This document shows positions 18,350 to 27,246 of a stretch of DNA of 64,000 nucleotides, one piece after another. A program made the translations under genes and the position numbers. How positions within the stretch are numbered: the first letter of the stretch is position 1; each line of letters begins with the position of its first letter. The notes below the pieces were generated by a model. It did not search any database and had not been told where the DNA came from. It worked only from the letters and a program-made list of their open reading frames with translations. This DNA comes from a bacterium (GTDB lineage: Bacteria > Bacillota > Clostridia > Lachnospirales > Lachnospiraceae), in assembly GCA_004562765.1 (NCBI GenBank), contig SFRL01000002.1:1-64000 (forward strand), read 5' to 3'.

Positions 18350-20014
18350 TTACTTGATCTCCAAGATCGCACCGCGGTTTCCTGAGGTAACCATCTTCTC
18401 GTAGCGCGCCAGATAACCGGTCGTTACCTTCGGCTCTCTGGGCTGCCATTTTGCTTTTCTTGCTGCCAGTTCCTCGTCAGAGACCTTTAACTCCAGTTTC
18501 ATTTCCGGAATGTTGATGCTGATGATATCGCCCTCCTCGACAAGCGCGATCGGACCTCCGACTGCCGCTTCCGGTGAAACGTGTCCGATTGACGCACCAC
18601 GGCTCGCGCCTGAGAAACGTCCGTCTGTGATCAGCGCAACGGAAGATCCGAGACCCATACCTGCGATGGCAGAGGTCGGATTTAACATCTCGCGCATACC
18701 GGGACCACCCTTCGGTCCCTCGTAACGGATCACAACGACATCACCGCTGACGATCTTGCCGCCTTTGATAGCTGCAATGGCATCCTCCTCACAATCAAAT
18801 ACACGTGCAGGGCCTTCATGCACAAGCATCTCCTCTACAACTGCGGAACGCTTGACAACCGATCCGTCCGGTGCCAGATTGCCCTTTAATACGGCGAGAC
18901 CGCCGGTCTTGCTGTAGGGATTATCCACGGTACGGATGACCTCCGGATTGCGGTTAACCGCATTTTTGATATTTTCCCCGATCGTCTGTCCGGTAACTGT
19001 CATACATTCTGTGTTCAAAAGCCCGATATCTGCCAATTCTTTCATGACAGCGTACACACCGCCGGCCTCGTTCAGATCTTCCATATATGTAGGGCCTGCC
19101 GGTGCCAGATGGCACAGGTTCGGTGTCTTCTCGCTGATCGGGTTTGCATAGGAGATATCAAAATCAAAGCCGATCTCATGTGCGATCGCAGGCAGATGCA
19201 ACATACTGTTGGTCGAGCATCCCAGCGCCATATCTACAGTCAGTGCATTGATGATAGACTCTTTTGTCATAATGTCACGGGGACGGATATTTTTGCGGAC
19301 AAGCTCCATAACAGCCATTCCTGCGTGCTTTGCAAGCTTGATACGCTCGGAGTAAACTGCGGGGATCGTCCCGTTTCCGGAAAGACCCATGCCCAGAGCC
19401 TCCGTCAGACAGTTCATGGAGTTTGCAGTGTACATGCCGGAGCAGGATCCACAGGTCGGACATACCTTGTTCTCAAACTCGGTCACATCCTCCTCGGTCA
19501 TCGTGCCTGCCGCATAGCTTCCCACAGCCTCAAACATAGAAGAAAGGCTGCGCTTCTGTCCTTTGACATGTCCTGCCAGCATCGGGCCGCCGGATACGAA
19601 TACGGTCGGGATATTGAGACGTGCTGCCGCCATCAGAAGTCCCGGCACGTTCTTGTCACAGTTGGGCACCATGACCAGTGCATCAAACTGATGGGCAATT
19701 GCCATACACTCAGTAGAATCCGCGATCAGGTCACGGGTAACGAGAGAGTATTTCATACCGATATGTCCCATCGCAATACCGTCGCAGACTGCGATCGCAG
19801 GGAAAACAACCGGTACGCCGCCTGCCTCTGCAACGCCAAGCTTTACAGCGTCAACGATCTTATCGATATTCATATGTCCCGGTACGATCTCGTTGTATGA
19901 ACTCACGATGCCGACCATAGGCTTTTTTAATTCTTCCTGTGTAAATCCCAATGCATTAAAAAGGCTTCTTGCCGGTGCCTGCTGCATACCGGCGCGTGCG
20001 TTATCACTTATCAT
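18350..20014 (-). CDS. ilvD: Dihydroxy-acid dehydratase
   Basis: 554 residues, full length. Fe-S enzyme that dehydrates 2,3-dihydroxy-isovalerate and -methylvalerate. Iron-sulfur cysteines are visible in NCDKNVPGLL and CPTCGSCSGMYTANSMNCL, and the C-terminal domain has GRFSGASRGASIGH. 22 bases separate it from ilvB and 23 from leuB. The Fe-S cluster of this family is oxygen-sensitive in many bacteria, compatible with an anaerobe. Confidence 0.97.
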   Translation of the reverse strand: MISDNARAGMQQAPARSLFNALGFTQEELKKPMVGIVSSYNEIVPGHMNIDKIVDAVKLGVAEAGGVPVVFPAIAVCDGIAMGHIGMKYSLVTRDLIADSTECMAIAHQFDALVMVPNCDKNVPGLLMAAARLNIPTVFVSGGPMLAGHVKGQKRSLSSMFEAVGSYAAGTMTEEDVTEFENKVCPTCGSCSGMYTANSMNCLTEALGMGLSGNGTIPAVYSERIKLAKHAGMAVMELVRKNIRPRDIMTKESIINALTVDMALGCSTNSMLHLPAIAHEIGFDFDISYANPISEKTPNLCHLAPAGPTYMEDLNEAGGVYAVMKELADIGLLNTECMTVTGQTIGENIKNAVNRNPEVIRTVDNPYSKTGGLAVLKGNLAPDGSVVKRSAVVEEMLVHEGPARVFDCEEDAIAAIKGGKIVSGDVVVIRYEGPKGGPGMREMLNPTSAIAGMGLGSSVALITDGRFSGASRGASIGHVSPEAAVGGPIALVEEGDIISINIPEMKLELKVSDEELAARKAKWQPREPKVTTGYLARYEKMVTSGNRGAILEIK

Positions 20015-20037
20015 TTTTTTCTCCTCTTTTCTGTTTT

Positions 20038-21138
20038 TTATATTCTCTCACAGATCAGATCACCCATCTGAGCGGTGCCCACCTGTGTCACAGTCGCTTT
20101 TTTGTCATCTTCCTGCGGCATAATGTCGATCGTGTGGTAGCCATCCTTTAATACCTGCTTTACTGCAGCTTCCACGGCATCCGCCTCTGCATCCAGATCG
20201 AAGCTGTAGCGCAGCATCATCGCTGCACTTAAGATAGTCGCGATGGGATTTGCGATACCCTTTCCCGCAATATCCGGTGCAGAACCGCCGCTGGGCTCGT
20301 ACAGACCAAACTTTGTGTCGTTTAAACTTGCGGACGAAAGCATTCCGATAGAACCGGTCACCATGCTCGCCTCATCAGATAAAATGTCTCCAAACATATT
20401 CTCTGTCAGAATGACATCAAACTGTTTCGGATCTTTCACCAGCTGCATTGCACAGTTATCCACCAGCATGTGCTCATAGGTTACTTCCGGATAATCCTTT
20501 GCGACCTCCTCCACGATCTTTCTCCACAACCGGGAAGAATCCAGCACATTTGCCTTATCCACACTCGTCACTTTTTTGCGGCGTTTCATTGCGATATCAA
20601 AACCGCGGATTGCAATGCGGCGGATCTCATTTTCGTTGTAAGTCAGTGTATCCACTGCAGTCATCACGCCGTCGCGCTCCTCCGTCACACGGTCACCAAA
20701 GTAAAGACCACCGGTCAGCTCACGCATGATCATCATATCAAACCCGTCACCAATGATATCATCCCGCAGCGGACATGCCTCTTTCAACTCCTCATACAGA
20801 TATGCAGGACGCAGATTTGCAAACAGATTCAACGATTTGCGCAGCTTTAACAGTCCCGCCTCCGGGCGAAGATTCGGCGGCAGTTTATACCACGGCGATG
20901 TCGCTGTATTTCCGCCGATCGATCCCATCAGCACGGCATCACTGCCCTTTGCCTGTGCGATCGCCTCATCCGTCAGAGGCACACCGGTTGCATCAATGGA
21001 ACAGCCACCCATCAGGATCTCCTCGTATGTAAAGCTGTGTTCATATTTTTTTCCGATCGTATCCAATACTTTTTTTGCTTCTGCAACGACCTCCGGCCCG
21101 ATACCGTCACCGGCGATCACTCCTACATGAAAATTCAT
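20038..21138 (-). CDS. leuB: 3-isopropylmalate dehydrogenase
   Basis: 366 residues. NAD-dependent oxidative decarboxylation of 3-isopropylmalate in leucine synthesis. Begins MNFHVGVIAGDGIGPEVV; the active-site segment NMFGDILSDEASMVTGSIG and the nucleotide-binding GSAPDIAGKGIANP are intact. First gene of the leuB-ilvD-ilvB-serC-serA run. leuA, leuC and leuD are not in the window. Upstream is only a yajC hairpin; no T-box or leader peptide was recognised. Confidence 0.96.
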   Translation of the reverse strand: MNFHVGVIAGDGIGPEVVAEAKKVLDTIGKKYEHSFTYEEILMGGCSIDATGVPLTDEAIAQAKGSDAVLMGSIGGNTATSPWYKLPPNLRPEAGLLKLRKSLNLFANLRPAYLYEELKEACPLRDDIIGDGFDMMIMRELTGGLYFGDRVTEERDGVMTAVDTLTYNENEIRRIAIRGFDIAMKRRKKVTSVDKANVLDSSRLWRKIVEEVAKDYPEVTYEHMLVDNCAMQLVKDPKQFDVILTENMFGDILSDEASMVTGSIGMLSSASLNDTKFGLYEPSGGSAPDIAGKGIANPIATILSAAMMLRYSFDLDAEADAVEAAVKQVLKDGYHTIDIMPQEDDKKATVTQVGTAQMGDLICERI

Positions 21139-21169
21139 CTTTTTCCCTTTCCGCTTATATGCAGAGAAA

Positions 21170-21196
21170 GGCGTATACCAAAATTTTGTATACGCC
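21170..21196 (-). terminator. Hairpin between yajC and leuB
   Basis: Perfect 9-bp stem GGCGTATAC/GTATACGCC with a loop of A and T. The minus-strand tail is TTTCTCT, a poor U-tract, so readthrough from yajC into leuB is likely. No separate leuB promoter was found in the 31 bases that follow. Confidence 0.5.
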
Positions 21197-21209
21197 CCAC
21201 CCTATTTAC

Positions 21210-21554
21210 TTATTTTTTTGTATCCTTCTTGTCCTTCTTTTCCTCTACAGCCTTTGCTGCATCCTCCGGCTTCTCCACTGCTGAGATAGCCGCACGCTGC
21301 ATCGGAATACGGCAGTTCTTATTGTTACCAAACTCAATGATCACTGTGTCCTCTGACATATCAATGATCGTTCCATAGAATCCGCTGGTCGTAAGTACCG
21401 TATCTCCAATCTCTAATGCCTGAAGCATCGCGTTTTTCTGCTGTTGCTCTTTCTTCTGGGGGCGAATCATGAAGAAGTACATAAAAGCGATCAAAATGAC
21501 GATCCAAAGTACCATTCCGGCTACGCCACCGGCTGCCTGATTTGCTAAAATCAT
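21210..21554 (-). CDS. yajC: Preprotein translocase subunit YajC
   Basis: 114 residues. One N-terminal membrane helix (about 12-32, MVLWIVILIAFMYFFMIRPQ) followed by a basic segment and the conserved GDTVLTTSGFYGTI core. The C-terminus is Lys/Asp-rich. Accessory subunit of SecDF-YajC at the Sec translocon. Sits directly downstream of tgt, the classic tgt-yajC order, with its own promoter candidate. Confidence 0.95.
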   Translation of the reverse strand: MILANQAAGGVAGMVLWIVILIAFMYFFMIRPQKKEQQQKNAMLQALEIGDTVLTTSGFYGTIIDMSEDTVIIEFGNNKNCRIPMQRAAISAVEKPEDAAKAVEEKKDKKDTKK

Positions 21555-21601
21555 AGTTATTCCTCCTAATTTCTGTTTCGGTGTAAAAAAACACTAGTAC
21601 A

Positions 21602-21630
21602 ATAATACATGAAAGTGTCAATAACATCAA
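21602..21630 (-). promoter_or_regulatory. Putative sigma-A promoter of yajC
   Basis: TTGATG (21625-21630), 17-base spacer, TATTAT (21602-21607), 48 bases upstream of the yajC start. May also serve the leuB run by readthrough. Confidence 0.45.
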
Positions 21631-21638
21631 GTACAAAT

Positions 21639-22787
21639 TTAAAGATGCTTATGATGGATCTCGTTCTGACTCATCGTATAGAGCTTCTCTGACTTATAGG
21701 AAGCAAATCTGCCTTCGTCAAGCGCATCCCGGATCTCTTCCATCATATTGTTATAGAAGTAAAGGTTATGCATGACAAGCAGCCGCATGCCAAGCATCTC
21801 CTTTGCCTTGAGCAGATGTCTCACATAGGCTCTGGAATACTTCTGACAAGCCGGGCATCCACACCCCTCCTCGATCGGGCGCATATCTTTCTCAAACTTC
21901 TGGTTTAAAAGATTGATCTTTCCTTCATTCGTATAGGCATGTCCGTGCCGTCCGTTTCGAGTCGGATAAACACAGTCAAAAAAGTCCACGCCGCGCTCCA
22001 CACCCTCCAAAATGTTTGCAGGGGTTCCGACACCCATGAGATAAGTCGGCTTTTTCCGCGGCAGATGCGGAACAGTCACATCCAGGATGTGGTACATCTG
22101 TTCATGGCTCTCTCCGACAGCAAGACCGCCGATGGCATAACCATCCAGATCCAGCTCAGAGATGCGCTTTGCATGATCAATCCGGATATCATCATAGACA
22201 GCTCCCTGATTAATACCAAAGAGCATCTGATGTTTGTTGATCGTGTCCTCTCTGCTGTTCAACTCCGCCATTTTATCCTTACAACGCATCAACCAGCGCG
22301 TGGTGCGCGCCACGGAATTTTCCACATAGCTTCGCTCGGCAAGTGCCGGCGGACACTCATCAAACGCCATTGCGATCGTCGAACCGAGATTGGACTGGAT
22401 CTGCATACTCTCCTCCGGACCCATAAAAATCTTCCGTCCGTCAATGTGAGAGTTGAAATGCACACCTTCCTCTTTGATCTTGCGAAGTCCCGCCAGCGAA
22501 AACACCTGAAATCCCCCGCTGTCTGTGAGGATTGGTCTGTCCCACACCATAAATTTGTGCAGTCCCCCCAGCTCCTTGATCGTTTCATCACCGGTACGCA
22601 CGTGCAGATGATAGGTGTTGGACAACTGCACCTGTGTTTTCAGTTGTTTCAGATCCTCGGTGGAGACAGCTCCCTTGATGGCAGCCACCGTACCGACATT
22701 CATAAATACAGGAGTCTGGATGTCGCCGTGCACGGTATGAAACACACCGCGCTTGGCACGCCCCTCCTCTTTCAGCAATTCATACAT
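21639..22787 (-). CDS. tgt: tRNA-guanine (queuine) transglycosylase
   Basis: 382 residues from the ATG at 22785-22787 (AAGGA nine bases upstream). Inserts preQ1 at G34 of GUN-anticodon tRNAs. Catalytic segments DSGGFQVFSLAGLRKI and DFFDCVYPTRNGRHGHA (nucleophile Asp), and the zinc site CGCPACQKY with a later His in VMHNLYF. 22 bases after the AICAR transformylase gene, so probably the last gene of that long unit. Confidence 0.97.
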   Translation of the reverse strand: MYELLKEEGRAKRGVFHTVHGDIQTPVFMNVGTVAAIKGAVSTEDLKQLKTQVQLSNTYHLHVRTGDETIKELGGLHKFMVWDRPILTDSGGFQVFSLAGLRKIKEEGVHFNSHIDGRKIFMGPEESMQIQSNLGSTIAMAFDECPPALAERSYVENSVARTTRWLMRCKDKMAELNSREDTINKHQMLFGINQGAVYDDIRIDHAKRISELDLDGYAIGGLAVGESHEQMYHILDVTVPHLPRKKPTYLMGVGTPANILEGVERGVDFFDCVYPTRNGRHGHAYTNEGKINLLNQKFEKDMRPIEEGCGCPACQKYSRAYVRHLLKAKEMLGMRLLVMHNLYFYNNMMEEIRDALDEGRFASYKSEKLYTMSQNEIHHKHL

Positions 22788-22809
22788 TATCAAATATCCT
22801 TACTTTGTA

Positions 22810-23991
22810 TTAGTGATGGAACAAACGAAGTCCTGTAAAGCTCATCACCATACCGTATTTGTTACACGTTGCGATCACATGGTCGTCACGAATAGATCCA
22901 CCGGGCTCTGCCACATATTTCACACCGCTCTTGTGTGCGCGCTCAATGTTGTCACCAAAGGGGAAGAATGCGTCGGAGCCAAGTGCCACATCCGTATTCT
23001 GATCCAGCCATGCACGCTTTTCCTCTGCGGTAAATACTTCAGGCTTCTCGGTAAAAGTATTCTCCCAGATGCCGTCAGCAAGCAGATCCATGTACTCTTC
23101 ACCGATGTACAGATCGATCGCGTTGTCGCGATCCGCACGTCCGATGGAGTCCTTGAACGGCAGGTTTAATACCTTCGGATTCTGACGCAGCCACCAATTA
23201 TCAGCTTTCTGACCTGCCAGTCTCGTACAGTGGATACGTGACTGCTGTCCTGCGCCGATACCGATCGCCTGTCCGCCCTTTACATAGCACACAGAGTTGG
23301 ACTGCGTATATTTCAATGTGATCATGGAAATGGCAAGGTCGATCTTTGCCTGCTCCGGCAGTTCCTTGTTCTCCGTTACGATGTTTGCGAAAAAGTCATC
23401 ATCAATGACCAGCTCATTTCTTCCCTGCTCGAAGGTAATGCCGTATACCTCCTTGCGCTCCAATGCCTTCGGTACATAGTTCTCATTGATCTGAATGACA
23501 TTGTAATTGCCTTTTTTCTTTGCCTTCAGAATCTCCAGCGCCTCCGGCTCATAGCCCGGTGCGATGACACCGTCGGATACCTCGCGCTTAATGATGCTGG
23601 CAGTAGCCACATCACACACATCAGACAAAGCGATGAAGTCTCCGAAGGAAGACATGCGGTCTGCACCTCTTGCTCTCGCATATGCGTTTGCAAGCGGAGT
23701 AAACTCGATATCCATATCATCCACCCAGTAGATCTTGCGCTCCACCTCGCTTAAAGGCTGGCCAACTGCTGCGCCCGCAGGTGACACATGCTTAAAAGAA
23801 GTGGCCGCCGGAAGTCCGGTCGCCTTCTTCAACTCGCTGACAAGCTGCCATCCGTTGAAGGCATCCAGGAAATTGATATATCCCGGTTTTCCGTTCAAAA
23901 CGGTGATCGGCAGTTCAGATCCGTCCTCAATATAAATACGTGAAGGCTTCTGGTTGGGATTACAGCCATATTTTAATTCCAGTTCATTCAT
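22810..23991 (-). CDS. Stand-alone AICAR formyltransferase (PurH C-terminal domain only)
   Basis: 393 residues from the ATG at 23989-23991 (AAGGAG eight bases upstream). Transfers a formyl group from 10-formyl-THF to AICAR. It corresponds to the transformylase half of bifunctional PurH: KHVSPAGAAVG holds the catalytic Lys-His, and GGQAIGIGAGQQSRIHCTR is conserved. The MGS-like IMP cyclohydrolase half is absent, and the purO gene directly upstream supplies that step. Likely cytosolic homodimer. Confidence 0.95.
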   Translation of the reverse strand: MNELELKYGCNPNQKPSRIYIEDGSELPITVLNGKPGYINFLDAFNGWQLVSELKKATGLPAATSFKHVSPAGAAVGQPLSEVERKIYWVDDMDIEFTPLANAYARARGADRMSSFGDFIALSDVCDVATASIIKREVSDGVIAPGYEPEALEILKAKKKGNYNVIQINENYVPKALERKEVYGITFEQGRNELVIDDDFFANIVTENKELPEQAKIDLAISMITLKYTQSNSVCYVKGGQAIGIGAGQQSRIHCTRLAGQKADNWWLRQNPKVLNLPFKDSIGRADRDNAIDLYIGEEYMDLLADGIWENTFTEKPEVFTAEEKRAWLDQNTDVALGSDAFFPFGDNIERAHKSGVKYVAEPGGSIRDDHVIATCNKYGMVMSFTGLRLFHH

Positions 23992-24002
23992 GATCATTCT
24001 CC

Positions 24003-24716
24003 TTATACATTTTTATTTACGATTCTGGACTCATATTTTCCGGTTGCGATATCAATGTATCTCACAAACAAAGAAACCTTGTTGTCCTCATTTAAATTAT
24101 CCCAGATCATATTGGTAAAGCTGTCAATGTCTCCCTCGATCTTTACCCATTCCGGCTCGCCCTCAAAGCTGGGAAGCGGATCGCCGTCACTCATATAAGT
24201 ATGGATAAAACGTCCTTCGCCTGCTTTCGGATTCTCATATGCAAATGTGTAGCGGTTGCAGGAATCCGGATCACCATTATTGCTCTTTAAAATGGACATC
24301 GCATAGTTATAGTTTCCGTTTTCCACATGCATAATACCGGAAATACGCGGTGTGAAGTTCGGCCCGTCCGGCTCAAACTCTCTCGTGCGCAGTGACTGTT
24401 CAAAGGTCTGCTGCTTGTCCATCAGCTCATAGACCGTATCGGTCTGATCGCCGTTGGTCACGATCGTCTTGTTGCCAAGCACGCGCACCGGCGCATAGAT
24501 AATGAGGCTCGGATCACTAAGCTTTGACGGATCAAATGCCTGGGTGCGGATGCCCTCACCATCCTCCACGAACACACGGTTTCTGCTGTTTACGCTGCGG
24601 CCCATGATAAAGTATGCGGTCACGGCATATTTTCCGTCAGCCGAACGTCCGATCACGATACCTCTGCCGGGATAGCTGTTCTCTGATAACTTACTGCTTA
24701 ACGCTTCGATTTGCAT
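24003..24716 (-). CDS. purO: IMP cyclohydrolase, PurO type
   Basis: 237 residues. Closes the ring of FAICAR to give IMP, last step of de novo purine synthesis. The N-terminal segment SYPGRGIVIGRSADGKYAV and the middle NYNYAMSILKSNN fit the PurO (archaeal-type) family rather than the PurH cyclohydrolase domain. Lies 11 bases upstream of the AICAR formyltransferase gene, so the two final purine steps are encoded side by side by separate proteins. Confidence 0.9.
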   Translation of the reverse strand: MQIEALSSKLSENSYPGRGIVIGRSADGKYAVTAYFIMGRSVNSRNRVFVEDGEGIRTQAFDPSKLSDPSLIIYAPVRVLGNKTIVTNGDQTDTVYELMDKQQTFEQSLRTREFEPDGPNFTPRISGIMHVENGNYNYAMSILKSNNGDPDSCNRYTFAYENPKAGEGRFIHTYMSDGDPLPSFEGEPEWVKIEGDIDSFTNMIWDNLNEDNKVSLFVRYIDIATGKYESRIVNKNV

Positions 24717-24741
24717 AATTTCCTCCTTTGGTTTTACTCTT

Positions 24742-26106
24742 TTAATTTTTAAATGAGTGAATCGGTGCCGGAATCCGTCCGGTACGATTTACAAATGCAT
24801 CACAGGAATAAGGATTTACCGGCATCACCGGTGCATGTCCCAGCAGTCCTCCGAACTCTACCGTATCTCCCACCTTCTTACCGGGACACGGGATCAGTCT
24901 GGCTGCCGTCGTCTTCTGATTGACCATGCCGATGGCCATCTCGTCGGCGATAATACCCGCGATCGTCGTCGGCTTTGTATCACCGGGAATTGCGATCATA
25001 TCCAGTCCGACCGAGCAGACACAGGTCATCGCCTCCAGTTTTTCAACCGTGAGTGCGCCGACCGTTGCCGCATTGATCATGCCCTGATCTTCGCTGACCG
25101 GAATAAACGCACCACTCAAGCCTCCCACATAAGAGGATGCCATGACACCGCCCTTTTTCACCTGATCATTTAACATTGCAAGCGCAGCCGTCGTACCGGG
25201 CGCACCCGCATACTCCAGACCGATCTCCTGCAAAACATCTGCCACACTGTCTCCGATGGCCGGTGTCGGCGCCAAGGACAGATCAATAATACCAAACGGA
25301 ATACCAAGACGTCTGGATGCCTCCTGCGCCACAAGCTGCCCGACACGTGTGATCTTAAACGCAGTCTTTTTGATCGTCTCACAAAGCACCTCAAAATTCT
25401 CCCCGCGCACCTTTGTGAGGGCAGTACGCATCACGCCGGGGCCACTGACTCCGACATTGATGATGGCATCCGCTTCGGTCACACCATGGAATGCGCCTGC
25501 CATAAAGGGATTGTCATCGGGAGCATTGCAGAATACGACCAGTTTCGCACAACCGTTCACGCCACCATCCTTCGTAGCCTCCGCGGTCGCGGTGATCATC
25601 TCACCCATCAGTCTTACTGCATCCATGTTAATACCGGTCTTGGTAGAACCAACATTCACAGAGCTGCACACCACATCCGTCTGCGCCAGCGCCTGCGGAA
25701 TCGAGCGGATCAGAAGCTCCTCGCCCCGCGTCATGCCTTTGCTCACCAGAGCGGAATATCCTCCAAGGAAGTTGACACCCACCTCTTTTGCTGCCCGATC
25801 CAGCGTCTTTGCGATCGTCACAAAATCCTCCGGTGTCTTGCACGCTGCAGAGCCAACCAGTGCGATCGGTGTCACGGAAATTCGCTTATTTACGATTGGA
25901 ATACAGTACTCCTTTTCAATCTGCTCTCCCACGGACACCAGATCCTTAGCTGTAGTAGTTATCTTATCATATATTTTCTTGTTCAACTGCTCTAAATCAG
26001 AATCGATACAGTCCATCAGACTGATACCGAGCGTGATCGTGCGGACGTCCAGATTTTCCTGCTCGATCATCTTATTGGTCTCCTCGACCTCCCATATATT
26101 GATCAT
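24742..26106 (-). CDS. UPF0210/PFL family protein
   Basis: 454 residues, full length for UPF0210. Glycine- and alanine-rich, with conserved segments such as GISLMDCIDSDL, FLGGYSALVSKGMTRGE and INVGVSGPGVMRTAL. Almost always found next to a small ACT-domain gene, as here. Crystal structures of the family resemble glycyl radical enzyme folds (hence the PFL label), but the reaction is not established. No signal peptide. Starts 15 bases after the ACT gene. Confidence 0.92.
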   Translation of the reverse strand: MINIWEVEETNKMIEQENLDVRTITLGISLMDCIDSDLEQLNKKIYDKITTTAKDLVSVGEQIEKEYCIPIVNKRISVTPIALVGSAACKTPEDFVTIAKTLDRAAKEVGVNFLGGYSALVSKGMTRGEELLIRSIPQALAQTDVVCSSVNVGSTKTGINMDAVRLMGEMITATAEATKDGGVNGCAKLVVFCNAPDDNPFMAGAFHGVTEADAIINVGVSGPGVMRTALTKVRGENFEVLCETIKKTAFKITRVGQLVAQEASRRLGIPFGIIDLSLAPTPAIGDSVADVLQEIGLEYAGAPGTTAALAMLNDQVKKGGVMASSYVGGLSGAFIPVSEDQGMINAATVGALTVEKLEAMTCVCSVGLDMIAIPGDTKPTTIAGIIADEMAIGMVNQKTTAARLIPCPGKKVGDTVEFGGLLGHAPVMPVNPYSCDAFVNRTGRIPAPIHSFKN

Positions 26107-26121
26107 GACTTGTCTCCTTTG

Positions 26122-26406
26122 TTAAATGCGGTGCATTTTTTCAAAAATTTCTTCTTTCTGACACTTGATCGCAACGCCGATCTGCTCACCAAGCTGTTCA
26201 AGAGCGGCTGCACAATCTGCAAAAGGCACCTTTGCACCGGTCATGTCTACGATCATCATCATGTTGAAATAGCCGGAAACGATCGTCTGTGAAATATCAA
26301 GGACATTGATGTTGTTTTCAGCGAGATAGGTACATACCTTTGCGATAATACCTACCGTATCATGACCCAGCACCGTAATGATCGTCTTGTTGTTTCCATT
26401 TTCCAT
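26122..26406 (-). CDS. ACT domain protein, UPF0237
   Basis: 94 residues, one ACT domain: TVLGHDTVGIIAKVCTYLA at the N-terminus and the ligand-loop region NNINVLDISQT. Probably binds an amino acid and regulates or assembles with the neighbouring UPF0210 protein; this is inferred from the conserved pairing. No DNA-binding or catalytic domain attached. Confidence 0.92.
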   Translation of the reverse strand: MENGNNKTIITVLGHDTVGIIAKVCTYLAENNINVLDISQTIVSGYFNMMMIVDMTGAKVPFADCAAALEQLGEQIGVAIKCQKEEIFEKMHRI

Positions 26407-26433
26407 TTTATCTTTATCCTCCTAAAATAATTG

Positions 26434-27231
26434 TTACCAGTAAATGCAATGAGACGGCTCATCCCGCTTGGCGACATACATAGGGAAATCTGATCCTTTA
26501 TATGGATTGTCGCCCAGTGTCACCTCTAAACGCACCGTTTCATAGGCAAGTTTTTCGTAATTGTTCTCTTTTGAGAGATGCCCTAAAACAACCGCCTCAA
26601 ACCGATCGTGCAAAAGCTCGCCCAAAAACCTGCCCGATGCCTCATTGGACAGATGACCGCGCTCACTTAAGATGCGCTGCTTTAACGGATACGGGTAAGA
26701 ACCCATCTCCAGCATCCGCACATCATGATTCGCTTCTAACAATAATACATGAACACCCTGCAGTTTGTCTATCAAATAATGATCATATTTTCCAAGATCC
26801 GTCACAACTGCTGCCGAACGGTTACCATGGCGAACGATATACATCACCGGATCAGCCGCGTCGTGTGAAACATGGATCGGTTCCACCGACAGGTCTCCCA
26901 CTGTCAACGGTTCATCCGGATGCACAACATGAAACAGCCCCTCATCGATCTCACCCACCGAACCGCACCGCTTGATCGCACGGATCGTTTTCTCCGTCGC
27001 ATAGATCGGAATTCCATGGCGTCTCGACATCACTCCGAGCCCTTGAATATGATCCATATGTTCATGGGTGACAAAAATGCCGTTCGTCTCCTCCGGCTTG
27101 ATGCCAAGCTGTTCCAGACCTTCTTTGATTCGTTTTCCGCTGATACCTGCATCGATCAGAATATGACTGTTGTCCGAACCTGCCAGAATACAATTACCGC
27201 TGCTGCCGCTGGCGATACTACATAATCTCAT
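26434..27231 (-). CDS. Metallo-beta-lactamase-fold hydrolase, YycJ/WalJ-like
   Basis: 265 residues. The N-terminus MRLCSIASGSSGNCILAGS is typical of YycJ/WalJ proteins, and the zinc motif THEHMDHIQG is intact, with further metal ligands HDAADPV and the final H. In Bacillus WalJ is linked to the WalKR cell-wall regulon and to mismatch repair-type exonuclease activity; no walKR genes are here, so only family-level function is claimed. Confidence 0.88.
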   Translation of the reverse strand: MRLCSIASGSSGNCILAGSDNSHILIDAGISGKRIKEGLEQLGIKPEETNGIFVTHEHMDHIQGLGVMSRRHGIPIYATEKTIRAIKRCGSVGEIDEGLFHVVHPDEPLTVGDLSVEPIHVSHDAADPVMYIVRHGNRSAAVVTDLGKYDHYLIDKLQGVHVLLLEANHDVRMLEMGSYPYPLKQRILSERGHLSNEASGRFLGELLHDRFEAVVLGHLSKENNYEKLAYETVRLEVTLGDNPYKGSDFPMYVAKRDEPSHCIYW

Positions 27232-27246
27232 CCTCTTGCACCGCCC

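Noticed and set aside
20015..21209. T-box or leucine leader peptide ahead of leuB-ilvD-ilvB
   Set aside because: The gap to yajC is only 71 bases, and neither the T-box TGGNACC sequence nor a run of Leu/Ile/Val codons is present.
21939..22838. 299-codon plus-strand open frame antisense to tgt
   Set aside because: Lies entirely opposite a well-conserved gene, has no ribosome site, and its His/Leu/Ile/Arg-rich product resembles nothing. Shadow of the tgt codons.
25256..26125. 289-codon plus-strand open frame antisense to UPF0210
   Set aside because: Ala/Ser/Thr-rich reverse translation of a GC-rich conserved gene, without a ribosome site.
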